Of a DNA stretch of 64,000 nucleotides, positions 50,819 to 59,171 are shown in pieces (position 1 is the stretch's first letter; every line of letters begins with the position of its first letter). Position numbers and translations under genes: made by a program. The notes below the pieces were generated by a model. The model ran no database searches and was not told the origin of the DNA. It was given only the letters and a program-made list of their open reading frames with translations. This DNA comes from Burkholderia sp. Ax-1724 (lineage in GTDB: Bacteria; Pseudomonadota; Gammaproteobacteria; Burkholderiales; Burkholderiaceae), in the NCBI RefSeq assembly GCF_011752995.1, contig NZ_VWWL01000014.1, forward strand, positions 124,001 to 188,000, in the 5' to 3' direction.

Positions 50819-51505
50819 ATGAAATTGCTGATTGTTGAAGACGAGCACAAGGTCGTGGACTACTTGCGCTCCGGTTTGACAGAGCAGGGCTGGGTCGTCG
50901 ACGTCGCGCTCGACGGCGAGGAAGGCATGCATCTGGCAACCGAATTCGATTACGACGTGATCGTCCTCGACGTGATGCTGCCCAAGCGCGACGGCTTCAG
51001 CGTGCTGAAGGCGCTACGCATGCGCAAGTCGACGCCGGTCATCATGCTGACCGCGCGCGATCACGTGAACGACCGCGTGCGCGGTCTGCGCGAAGGCGCC
51101 GACGACTATCTGACCAAACCGTTTTCGTTTCTCGAACTCGTCGAGCGTCTGCATGCGCTCGCGCGCCGCACGCGTTCGCAGGAATCCACGCTGATTTCGG
51201 TCGGCGATCTGTTCGTCGATCTGATCGGCCGCCGTGCGACGCGCGACGGCGTGCGGCTCGATCTGACCGCGAAAGAGTTCCAGCTGTTGAGCGTGCTCGC
51301 GCGCCGCCAGGGCGATATTCTCTCGAAGACCGCGATTACCGAACTCGTGTGGGACGTCAATTTCGACAGCCACACCAACGTCGTCGAAACCGCGATCAAG
51401 CGGCTGCGCGCGAAGCTCGACGGCCCGTTCCCCTCGAAGCTGCTGCACACCGTGCGCGGCATGGGCTACGTGCTCGAAGTGCGCGAAGAGGCCGAGCCGT
51501 CATGA
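50819..51505 (+). CDS. OmpR-family response regulator (IrlR/CopR type)
   Basis: A 228-residue protein. Receiver domain: 'LLIVEDEHKVVDYLRSGLTE', 'VIVLDVMLPKRDGFSVLKAL' with the phospho-Asp, 'LTARDHVNDRVRG' and 'DDYLTKPF' with the conserved Lys. Winged helix: 'LDLTAKEFQLLSVLARRQGD' and 'ETAIKRLRAKLDGPFPSKLL'. The subtype resembles heavy-metal or solvent regulators that control RND pumps. It is 225 bp after the efflux operon and overlaps the kinase start by 4 bases. Confidence 0.9.
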   Translation: MKLLIVEDEHKVVDYLRSGLTEQGWVVDVALDGEEGMHLATEFDYDVIVLDVMLPKRDGFSVLKALRMRKSTPVIMLTARDHVNDRVRGLREGADDYLTKPFSFLELVERLHALARRTRSQESTLISVGDLFVDLIGRRATRDGVRLDLTAKEFQLLSVLARRQGDILSKTAITELVWDVNFDSHTNVVETAIKRLRAKLDGPFPSKLLHTVRGMGYVLEVREEAEPS

Positions 51506-52992
51506 ACCGCTCGATCGCCCGGCGTCTCGCGCTGATGTTCGCGTTCGTCGCGCTGTTCGTGTTCACGCTCGTGGGCACCGGGCTCTTTCTCGTGCTGCGC
51601 ACGCAGCTCGAACACCATCTGCGCGAATCGCTCGACGATCGCACGCAGATCGCGCGCATCATCGTCTATCACGCGAGCACGGCCGACAAATGGCGCATCG
51701 CCCGCGAAAAACTCACCGACATGACGCCGCACGACAGCAGCACCGTGTACGCGGTGTCGAGCGAGGACCCGAATTTCCGCTTCGGCACGCCGGTGCAGGG
51801 CACGGTCATGAAAAGCTGGCCCGATGGCTACGCGCGCATCACGCCGGCGGACGGCGGTCCCGACATGCTGACGTTCACGATGACGCTGGCGGCCAATGCC
51901 TCGCGGCCACCCGTGCAGTTGCAGGTCGCGTCGAGCTATTCGCCGAACCTGCGCACGATGCGCGTGTTCGGCTCGACGCTTGCCGCGCTTTCCGCGCTCG
52001 GCAGTCTCGCCGTGCTGCTGCTCAGCTATTCGGTCACGCGCATCGGGCTCGCGCCGCTCACGCGTCTCACGCGCGACGCCTCGGCGGTGAGTCCGAACAA
52101 TCGCTCGCAACGGCTCAACACGGCGTCGCTGCCGCTCGAACTCAACGACCTCGCGAACTCGTTCAACGGCGCGCTCGAACGGCTCGACGGCGCCTATGGC
52201 CGCCTCGAATCGTTCAACGCGGACGTCGCGCACGAACTGCGCACGCCGGTGACGATCCTGATCGGCCAGACCGAAGTCGCGCTCACGCGCAACCGCTCGG
52301 TCGACGATCTGCGCCATACGCTGCAATCGAACCTCGAGGAATTCGAGCGCATGCGCGCGATCATCAACGACATGCTGTTTCTCGCGCGCGCCGATCAGGG
52401 CGAACGCGCGACCGGGCTCGTCGAGGTATCGCTCGCGGCGGAAGTCGCGCATACGCTGGAGTTTCTCGAGATTCCGCTCGAAGAGGCGCGCGTGCATGCG
52501 CAACTGCATGGCGATGCGCTCGCGCGCGTGAACCGCTCGCTGTTCGGCCGCGCCTGCACGAATCTGCTGATGAACGCGATCCAGCATTGCGAGCCGGGCG
52601 CGTCGATCAGCGTGACGATCGCGCGCGGGGAGAGCCGCATGAGCGGCCAGTGGCGCGTGGCCGTCGCGAATCCGGGCGCGCCGATCGCGCCGGACGTGTT
52701 CGAGCATCTGTTCGACCGCTTCTATCGCGCCGAAGCCTCGCGCACCAACAGCCGCGAAAACCACGGGCTCGGGCTCGCGATCGTAAAGGCGATCGCGGAG
52801 ATGCATCGCGGCACCGTGTCCGCGCAGAGCGCGAACGGCGTCAACACGTTTGCGTTTTCGGTGGCGGCGACAGCGGTGCCGGGCGAGATGCCGCCCGAGG
52901 CGCCCGCACGCCCGGCCGCGAATGCGGCGGGCGTGCCGACCGATACGGCCGATACGACCTATGGGTCGCTCGCGAAGGGCAAGTCGGCCTGA
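51502..52992 (+). CDS. Sensor histidine kinase of the heavy-metal type
   Basis: A 496-residue membrane kinase. TM1 'LALMFAFVALFVFTLVGTGL', a periplasmic sensor of about 150 residues, TM2 near 'GSLAVLLLSYSVTRIGLAPL', HAMP, H-box 'FNADVAHELRTPVTILIGQT', N-box 'LMNAIQH', and G-box 'NHGLGLAIVKAIAE'. It should phosphorylate the regulator at 50819. ATG 51502 overlaps the regulator stop (ATGA). The end overlaps the convergent dinB by 34 bases. Confidence 0.9.
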   Translation: MNRSIARRLALMFAFVALFVFTLVGTGLFLVLRTQLEHHLRESLDDRTQIARIIVYHASTADKWRIAREKLTDMTPHDSSTVYAVSSEDPNFRFGTPVQGTVMKSWPDGYARITPADGGPDMLTFTMTLAANASRPPVQLQVASSYSPNLRTMRVFGSTLAALSALGSLAVLLLSYSVTRIGLAPLTRLTRDASAVSPNNRSQRLNTASLPLELNDLANSFNGALERLDGAYGRLESFNADVAHELRTPVTILIGQTEVALTRNRSVDDLRHTLQSNLEEFERMRAIINDMLFLARADQGERATGLVEVSLAAEVAHTLEFLEIPLEEARVHAQLHGDALARVNRSLFGRACTNLLMNAIQHCEPGASISVTIARGESRMSGQWRVAVANPGAPIAPDVFEHLFDRFYRAEASRTNSRENHGLGLAIVKAIAEMHRGTVSAQSANGVNTFAFSVAATAVPGEMPPEAPARPAANAAGVPTDTADTTYGSLAKGKSA

Positions 52993-54125
52993 ACCGGCAA
53001 ACGCGGCTTGAGCGCCGCTTCGCTCGCCGGCATCAACGCGCTGATGCGCACGCCCAGCAAGCGCAGCTTGCGGTTCAACTCCACCCGCCGTAGACATTCG
53101 GTGGCCGCGCGGCGAATCTCGGCGGCGTCGGCGGTCGGGTCGTCGAGCGTCAGATCGCGCGTGACCGTGCGGAAATCGTCGTAACGCAGCTTGATGCCGA
53201 CCGTGCGGCCCACGTAGCCCTTGCGCGCGAGATCGTCGGCGACGCGCACGCACAGCCCCGTAAACGCGCTCGATAGCGCCGGGCGGTCATGACGCGGATG
53301 CAGATCGCGCTCGAAGGTGGTCTCGCGGCTGATCGATTTCGGCTCCGATTCGACCACCACCGGACGCTCGTCGTGGCCCTGCGCGACCTGCATGAGCCAG
53401 GCCGAATAGCTACGCCCGAAATGGTCCTGCAACAGCCCCGCGTCGGCGGCGGCGAGATCGCCGACCGTCGCGATGCCGAGCGCGGTCAGTTTCTGCGCGG
53501 CCTTCGGGCCGATGCCGTTGACCTTGCGCACCGGCAGCGGCCACACGCGCAGCGGGATGTCGGCCGGCGCGAGGAGCGTGAGGCCGTCGGGCTTGTCGAG
53601 TTCGGAGCCGATTTTCGCGAGCAGCTTGTTCGGCGCGACGCAGATCGAGCACGTGAGGCCGGTCGCCTGTCTGACGGCCTGCTTGATGCGCATGCCGAGG
53701 TCGCGCGGCTCGCCGGGCAGCTCGGTGAGGTCGATATAGATTTCGTCGATGCCGCGATCCTCGATGCGGTCCGTGAACGTCCTGACCGCGGCCTTGAACA
53801 GGCGCGAGTAGTGGCGGTACGAGTCGAAGTCGGTCGGCAGCAGGATCGCGTCGGGCGCGAGCGCGGCGGCCTTCATCATCCCCATTGCCGAAAACACGCC
53901 GAGCGCGCGTGCTTCGTAGGTGGACGTGGTAACGACGCCGCGGCCCGCGTAATCGCGCAGTTTCGCGAAGCGCTTGCTGCCGTCTTCGAGCACCTGCGGC
54001 GCGCTGTTGCGGCCGCCGCCGATCACGACCGCGCGCCCGCGCAGCTCGGGATAGCGCAGCAGCTCGACGGACGCGTAGAACGCGTCCATGTCGAGATGCG
54101 CGATGCGGCGGGGCGGAGAATTCAT
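52959..54125 (-). CDS. dinB: DNA polymerase IV
   Basis: A 388-residue Y-family polymerase. 'RIAHLDMDAFYASVELLRYP' starts the palm with a catalytic Asp, 'RGIDEIYIDLTELPG' has the second acidic pair, and 'VRKVNGIGPKAAQKLTALGI' is the HhH thumb. The little-finger domain ends near 'LRLLGVRISALM'. It performs translesion synthesis. ATG 54125 is the family start; the open frame continues 28 codons upstream without similarity. It is convergent with and overlaps the kinase gene. Confidence 0.93.
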   Translation of the reverse strand: MNSPPRRIAHLDMDAFYASVELLRYPELRGRAVVIGGGRNSAPQVLEDGSKRFAKLRDYAGRGVVTTSTYEARALGVFSAMGMMKAAALAPDAILLPTDFDSYRHYSRLFKAAVRTFTDRIEDRGIDEIYIDLTELPGEPRDLGMRIKQAVRQATGLTCSICVAPNKLLAKIGSELDKPDGLTLLAPADIPLRVWPLPVRKVNGIGPKAAQKLTALGIATVGDLAAADAGLLQDHFGRSYSAWLMQVAQGHDERPVVVESEPKSISRETTFERDLHPRHDRPALSSAFTGLCVRVADDLARKGYVGRTVGIKLRYDDFRTVTRDLTLDDPTADAAEIRRAATECLRRVELNRKLRLLGVRISALMPASEAALKPRLPVQADLPFASDP

Positions 54126-54344
54126 GAAGCGGTGGACGCGCGGGTAATGACGGTTGGACGATCGGACGATCGATGCCGGCGCCGCGCTGTGTCTGTCGCG
54201 GTCTGCCAAACCGTCATGGTACCTTGCCGGCGCTCATCGTCCGAGCGCCGCCGCGGCCCACCGAAAACGACATCGCGGGCGCCCGACGGCGCGCCCGCGA
54301 TGGGTGCTACGTGTCTGCTACATGCCCGTTACGTCGGGCCTGCC

Positions 54345-54923
54345 TTACTGCTTGATGCCTTCAGCCTGGATATGCAGCGTCGTCTTCATGTTGAAGCCGT
54401 ACGCCTTGCCGAAGTCGACCCCGAAGTCGTCGCGGTTGAACGTCGCGGTCGATTCCGTGCCGCACACTTCGCGCTTGAGCATCGGGTGCTGAATGCACTT
54501 GAACGATTCGATCTTCAGATTGACCGGCTTCGTGACGCCATGCATCGTCAGCGTGCCGATCACTTCGACCGGCTTGTCGCCGTCGAAGCGGATCTGCGTG
54601 CCCTTGTAGGTCGCGGTCGGGAACTTCGCGGTGTCGAAGAACTTCTCGCCGACGAGTTCCTCGTTGAGCTTGTCGTTGCCGATGTCGACCGAGGTCATGT
54701 CGATCGTCACATCGACGGTGCCGGTTTTCGCCGCGCGATCGAGCACCACGGTGCCGCTGCTCTTCTTGAACTTGCCGCGCCAGATCGAGACGCCGCCCAT
54801 GTGATCGGCCTCGAAGCTCGGGGACGTGTGGGTCGGATCGAGCACGTAGGTGTCGGCGGCCATCGCGTTGAACGACAGCGCAGCGGCGAGCGCGCCCGCG
54901 GCGAGCAGGAAGGATTTTTTCAA
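54345..54923 (-). CDS. YceI-family periplasmic protein
   Basis: A 192-residue protein with a signal peptide ('SFLLAAGALAAALSFNAMA') and a YceI lipocalin-like domain: 'YVLDPTHTSPSFEADHMGG', 'ATYKGTQIRFDGD', 'RDDFGVDFG'. YceI proteins bind isoprenoid lipids such as quinone-like molecules. It is followed, in transcription from the right, by an arrangement of cytochrome b561, a second yceI, then this gene; such clusters are common in beta-proteobacteria. Confidence 0.92.
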   Translation of the reverse strand: MKKSFLLAAGALAAALSFNAMAADTYVLDPTHTSPSFEADHMGGVSIWRGKFKKSSGTVVLDRAAKTGTVDVTIDMTSVDIGNDKLNEELVGEKFFDTAKFPTATYKGTQIRFDGDKPVEVIGTLTMHGVTKPVNLKIESFKCIQHPMLKREVCGTESTATFNRDDFGVDFGKAYGFNMKTTLHIQAEGIKQ

Positions 54924-55031
54924 GGTGGACTCCAGATTTCAGAAAGTGTCGTGGTACGGCGGTCGTGTGACATGCCGTCGTGCTTCGGTGCTGCGTATCG
55001 GGTGCTGCGTATTGCGATGCTTCGCTCCGCG

Positions 55032-55616
55032 TTACTTCTTCGTGGAAACGAGGTGGAATTTGATGACGACTTCATCGGCGACGACCGAGGTGTCCTTCCA
55101 CTCGCCGGTGCCGACGTCGAACTGCGTGCGCTTGATCGGCAGCGAGCCGTCGAAGGTTTGCGTCGCGCCCTGGCTCGCGATCACGACCGGCACCACGACG
55201 GTTTGCGACTTGCCCTTGATCGTGAGCTTGCCGGTCACCTTGTACTGGTTGCCGCCGGCCGGCGCGATCGCGCTCGATACGAAGGTCGCGTTCGGGAAGG
55301 CCGCGCTGTCGAACCATTCCTTGCCTTGCGCCTGCTTGTTGTAGTCGTCGGCGCCGAGGTCGTAGCTCGCGGTGTCGATCGACACGTTGGCGCTGCCCGC
55401 CGTCGGTTTGGCCGGATCGAAGTTCAGTTGCACCGAGAACTTTTTGAACTTGCCGTCGACGGGCACGTTCATCTGTTTCGTCGTGGCAACGACGCTGCTT
55501 TTGGCGAGATCGACGTCGGCGTGCGCGAGGCCCGCGCCGAACAGGGAAAACGCGGCGAGGCCGGCGAGCGCGGCGCGCTGGGCGGCGTGATGGAAGTGGT
55601 GAAGGGTCGCTTTCAT
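55032..55616 (-). CDS. Second YceI-family periplasmic protein
   Basis: A 194-residue YceI protein. Signal peptide 'AALAGLAAFSLFGAGLAHA', then 'KSSVVATTKQMNVPVDGKFK', 'SYDLGADDYNKQAQGKEW' and the typical end 'VVADEVVIKFHLV'. ATG 55616 is used; ATG 55628 four codons upstream is equally good. It lies between the b561 gene and the other yceI on the same strand, probably one transcription unit. Confidence 0.9.
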   Translation of the reverse strand: MKATLHHFHHAAQRAALAGLAAFSLFGAGLAHADVDLAKSSVVATTKQMNVPVDGKFKKFSVQLNFDPAKPTAGSANVSIDTASYDLGADDYNKQAQGKEWFDSAAFPNATFVSSAIAPAGGNQYKVTGKLTIKGKSQTVVVPVVIASQGATQTFDGSLPIKRTQFDVGTGEWKDTSVVADEVVIKFHLVSTKK

Positions 55617-55753
55617 GGTGGTACGCATCCTATCCGAGTCGCGCGCGTTCATTGCATACCGCGCGGAATTAGATTGCCAACGGGTCGTAGTCAATCGGGT
55701 GCCGGCGGGCTGGCCGAAGCCTGCGCGTCGCTGCTTCGTGTCGCTTCGTGCGG

Positions 55754-56317
55754 TCATGCGCGCGTCTTCAGAAACGGCACCATGCGGGCGAGCAGGCCGT
55801 CTCGATCGATGAACTGATGCTTGAGCGCGGCGAGCACGTGCATGGCGACGAGCGCGAGCAGCGTGTAATTGAGCAGCACGTGGACTGTGCGCAGCGTCGC
55901 CTTCAGCGCCTGGTCGGGGCCGATGAAGGTCGGCAGCGGCACGAGGCCGAGATACACGACCGGAATGCCGGCCGCCGAGGTATAGAAGTAGCCGGACAGC
56001 GGAATCGCCAGCATCAGCAGATACAGCACGCCGTGCACGAGATGCGCGGCGGCCTTCTGCCAGCCGGGTGTCGCGTCGTCGAGCGCGGGCGCGCGGTGCG
56101 TAGCGCGCCAGAGCACGCGGAGCACGGCGAGCGCGAAGACGGTCACGCCGATCCACTTGTGCCACGAGAAGTACTTGAGCTTCGTGGGCGTAAAGCCGGG
56201 GATATCGGTCATGATCCAGCCGATATAGAAACCGCAGATGATCAGCGCCGCGATCAGCCAGTGCAGCGCGATGGCCGCGCCGTTGTAGCGGACGGCATCG
56301 GAAGGTCGAGTGGGCAT
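55754..56317 (-). CDS. Cytochrome b561 family protein
   Basis: A 187-residue membrane protein with four TM helices. 'AIALHWLIAALIICGFYIGW' and 'FSWHKWIGVTVFALAVLRVL' give the haem His residues of the first pair, and 'HLVHGVLYLLMLAIPLSGYF' and 'HVLLNYTLLALVAMHVLAAL' the second. It carries electrons from quinol to periplasmic acceptors. ATG 56317 matches the family start. It sits upstream of two yceI genes, a common arrangement. Confidence 0.9.
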   Translation of the reverse strand: MPTRPSDAVRYNGAAIALHWLIAALIICGFYIGWIMTDIPGFTPTKLKYFSWHKWIGVTVFALAVLRVLWRATHRAPALDDATPGWQKAAAHLVHGVLYLLMLAIPLSGYFYTSAAGIPVVYLGLVPLPTFIGPDQALKATLRTVHVLLNYTLLALVAMHVLAALKHQFIDRDGLLARMVPFLKTRA

Positions 56318-56556
56318 CGTGTCGTGTCGGTTGCGCGCGAGGGATCGCGCATCAGTGCGGATAGTAGGGACACCCATGGAAACTGAATAGACGGGTGAGC
56401 GAAAACAGATTGTTGTCGCCGTGACGCTAATGGCTTTGAAAGACAGCTTTGAAAGCCTGGCGCGCCGGGCGAGGCGCTGTGGTAATTTGTGACCCCAACA
56501 AGCGGGTTGTATCAGGCAAAGCACAATCCGCGCAACCCTTCAGCCGGGCCGACTTC

Positions 56557-57807
56557 GTGAATTCCGTGTTTCTTTCGTGGGGTATTGCCGCGCTTGCCAC
56601 CGCCGGTGTCATCGCGCGGCCGTTCAAATGGCCCGAGGCCGTGTGGGCCGTCGCCGGTGCGCTGCTGCTCGTGTCGCTCGGCCTGTTGCCCGTGTCGCTC
56701 GCCGTCGAGGCGATCGGCAAGGGCAGCGACGTCTATCTGTTCCTGTTCGGCATGATGCTGCTCTCGGAAGTCGGCCGCCGCGAGGGGCTGTTCGACTGGG
56801 TCGCGGTGCTCGCGGTCAACCATGCGCGCGGCTCGCCGCGCAAGCTGTTCGTGCTCGTGTACCTGGTCGGCGTCGTGATTACCGCGTTTCTTTCCAACGA
56901 TGCGACCGCGGTCGTGCTCACGCCGGCCGTGTTCGCGGCCGCGAAGAAAGCGAAAACGCCGCCGTTGCCGCTGCTGTTCGTCTGCGCGTTCGTCGCCAAT
57001 GCGGCGAGCTTCGTGCTGCCGATCTCGAATCCGGCCAATATCGTGCTCTACGGCAATCACACGCCGCCGCTCGGGCCGTGGATGCTGCGCTTCACGCTGC
57101 CGTCGCTGCTGTCGATCGGCGCGACCTTCGTGATGCTGCGCTGGACCCAGCGCGAGGCGCTGGCCGGCGTCTGCGAGGCGAATCTCGAGGCGGTGATGCT
57201 GTCGGCGAGCGGGCGCGTCGCGCTCGCGGGCATCGCGGTAACGGCGGCCGCGTTGCTGACGGTCTCCGCGTACGACATCCCGCTCGGCATGCCGACCGCG
57301 ATCCTCGGCACGCTGACCGCGCTCGTCGTACTTATCAAGGAGCGCAAATCGCCGCTGCCGATGATCCGCGAAATCTCGTGGAGCGTGCTGCCGCTCGTCG
57401 CCGCGCTGTTCGTGCTCGTCGAGATGCTCGATCACACGGGCGTGATTGCGACGCTCGCGGCCGCGTTGCGGCGCGCGACCGAACACAACGAAATGGCCGC
57501 GGCGGGCTGGGCCGGCGCAATCGTCGCGTTCGGCAGCAACCTGATGAACAACCTGCCCGCCGGCCTGATCGCGAGTTCGACGGTGTTGCAGGCGCACAGC
57601 CCCGAGCGCGTGATCGACGCGCTGCTGATCGGCGTCGACCTCGGGCCGAACCTGTCGATTACCGGTTCGCTCGCCACGATCCTCTGGCTCAACGCGATTC
57701 GCCGCGAAGGCGAGGACGTGAGCTTCGCGAAGTTCCTCAAGGCCGGCGTGTTCGTGATGGTGCCGGCACTCGTGCTGGCGCTCGGCGCGCGGATTCTAAC
57801 GGCTTAA
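56557..57807 (+). CDS. ArsB/SLC13-type anion transporter
   Basis: A 416-residue membrane protein with about 10-12 hydrophobic segments. 'LFGMMLLSEVGRREGLFDWV', 'FLSNDATAVVLTPAVFAAAK' and 'SFVLPISNPANIVLYG' are the conserved ArsB/CitT-like regions, repeated in part at 'GSNLMNNLPAGLIASSTVLQ'. Arsenite export is the first guess; no arsR or arsC is nearby. GTG 56557 gives the family start; the frame is open to 56449. The stop overlaps the convergent small gene by 4 bases. Confidence 0.82.
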   Translation: MNSVFLSWGIAALATAGVIARPFKWPEAVWAVAGALLLVSLGLLPVSLAVEAIGKGSDVYLFLFGMMLLSEVGRREGLFDWVAVLAVNHARGSPRKLFVLVYLVGVVITAFLSNDATAVVLTPAVFAAAKKAKTPPLPLLFVCAFVANAASFVLPISNPANIVLYGNHTPPLGPWMLRFTLPSLLSIGATFVMLRWTQREALAGVCEANLEAVMLSASGRVALAGIAVTAAALLTVSAYDIPLGMPTAILGTLTALVVLIKERKSPLPMIREISWSVLPLVAALFVLVEMLDHTGVIATLAAALRRATEHNEMAAAGWAGAIVAFGSNLMNNLPAGLIASSTVLQAHSPERVIDALLIGVDLGPNLSITGSLATILWLNAIRREGEDVSFAKFLKAGVFVMVPALVLALGARILTA

Positions 57808-58079
57808 GCGTCGGGGACGAGCGTGTTTGGAGGTTCATAGCCGAGGCCGCGAGGCCGCCGCGTTTTGGCGCCGGCCAGGTTCCGTGTCGCGCCGACCGAG
57901 CGCAGCGTCGCTTCGAGTTGCGCGAGACGTTGGCGTTGCGTCGGCAGCATCGTCGACGAACGGGTCAGCGCATGCAGCCGTTGATGCCAGTACGACAGCG
58001 GAAAACGGTCGCGCGTGGAAATCAGGCTGAAGACGATTTCGAGGTGAGCGATTTCTTTATCGATATCCTGGTAACTCAT
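57804..58079 (-). CDS. Small hypothetical protein
   Basis: A 91-residue basic protein starting 'MSYQDIDKEIAHLEIVFSLI', helical in its first 65 residues, with a short Pro/Arg-rich tail. I do not recognise a family. It ends 4 bases inside the convergent transporter gene. Codon use matches that of core neighbours, so it is probably real. Confidence 0.5.
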   Translation of the reverse strand: MSYQDIDKEIAHLEIVFSLISTRDRFPLSYWHQRLHALTRSSTMLPTQRQRLAQLEATLRSVGATRNLAGAKTRRPRGLGYEPPNTLVPDA

Positions 58080-58457
58080 CTGAGGGTTCCGGAAGAAATG
58101 GGTGGTTAGCCCCGCGCGAACCGGCGTTACGTAGCAAACTTCGTTCCTGCCCGCGCGCAGGGCTTCCCGCCCATTGCGGCAACGGCAAGCGCGCCCGGCA
58201 GCAGGTGTCGGCGCGGCAGGCGTGACGGTAGAAAGTGCAAAGCGCTGCAAGCTTTACGTGTAGCGCTGAATACATCGTGCGAACCGTCCTGCTGGCGCTG
58301 TCTTCCCTGCGTTCGGACAGCGGGAATTCACGAGGCGTGGGCGCCTGACGCATGTCCTATGCTGGTTCAACGGCGCCGGTTGCGGCCGGGGCGGGGTCGC
58401 CGAGGTCGCAGCGGTCGCGCAGGGCGCGAGCCGGCGCCCGCTACGAGGAGCTTGCGC
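58080..58457. other. Gap before the second two-component pair
   Basis: No gene is supported. Two AGCGCT palindromes, about 21 bp apart near 58235 and 58262, could be regulator sites. TATGCT near 58358 is a possible -10 for the regulator gene. Confidence 0.35.
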
Positions 58458-59171
58458 ATGGAACGCCCCGCCAGAATCATCGTGCTCGACGACGAAGCCG
58501 AACTGCGCAACATGCTGCTGCGCTTTCTGCGCGGCCACGGCTTCGACGTGCGCGCCGCCGAAGACAGCAAGCGGCTGTACCGCTATCTCGAACGCGAGCC
58601 GTTCGATCTGCTCGTACTCGATCTGATGATCGGCGAAGAGGACGGCCTCGAAATCTGCGCGAAGCTGCGCGCGCAAGGCGAGACGCTGCCGATCCTGATG
58701 CTGACCGCGAAGGGCGATCCGCTCGACCGCGTGACCGGCCTCGAAACCGGCGCCGACGATTACCTCGCGAAACCGTTCTTGCCGCGCGAACTGGTCGCGC
58801 GCATCAACGCGCTGCTGCGGCGCCAGAAGATGGCCGCGGGCGATGTTACCGTGACCTCGCAGCGTGTGCGTTTCGGCGACTTCACTCTCGACGTCGGCAA
58901 GCAGGAACTGCGGCGCGCGGGCGAACCGCTCGAGATTCATTCGGCGCAGATGCTGCTGCTCGTCGCGCTCGCGTCGTCGCCGAATCGTGCTGTGAGCCGC
59001 GACAATCTGCTCGCGCGCGCCCGCGGGCGCGACCATGACGCGCTCGATCGCAGCATCGACGTGCAGGTGCTGCGGCTGCGGCAGATCGTCGAGGACGATC
59101 CGGCCAAGCCGCGTTTCATCCGCACCGTGTGGGGCGTCGGCTACATGCTCGCCGCCGACGTCGAACCATGA
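58458..59171 (+). CDS. OmpR-family response regulator
   Basis: A 237-residue protein. Receiver: 'IIVLDDEAELRNMLLRFLRG', 'LLVLDLMIGEEDGLEICAKL', 'LTAKGDPLDRVTGLETGADD'. Winged helix: 'EIHSAQMLLLVALASSPNRA' and 'DRSIDVQVLRLRQIVEDDPA'. This subtype is the OmpR/EnvZ-like group of beta-proteobacteria. AGGAG lies 8 nt before ATG 58458. It overlaps the kinase by 4 bases. Confidence 0.9.
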   Translation: MERPARIIVLDDEAELRNMLLRFLRGHGFDVRAAEDSKRLYRYLEREPFDLLVLDLMIGEEDGLEICAKLRAQGETLPILMLTAKGDPLDRVTGLETGADDYLAKPFLPRELVARINALLRRQKMAAGDVTVTSQRVRFGDFTLDVGKQELRRAGEPLEIHSAQMLLLVALASSPNRAVSRDNLLARARGRDHDALDRSIDVQVLRLRQIVEDDPAKPRFIRTVWGVGYMLAADVEP

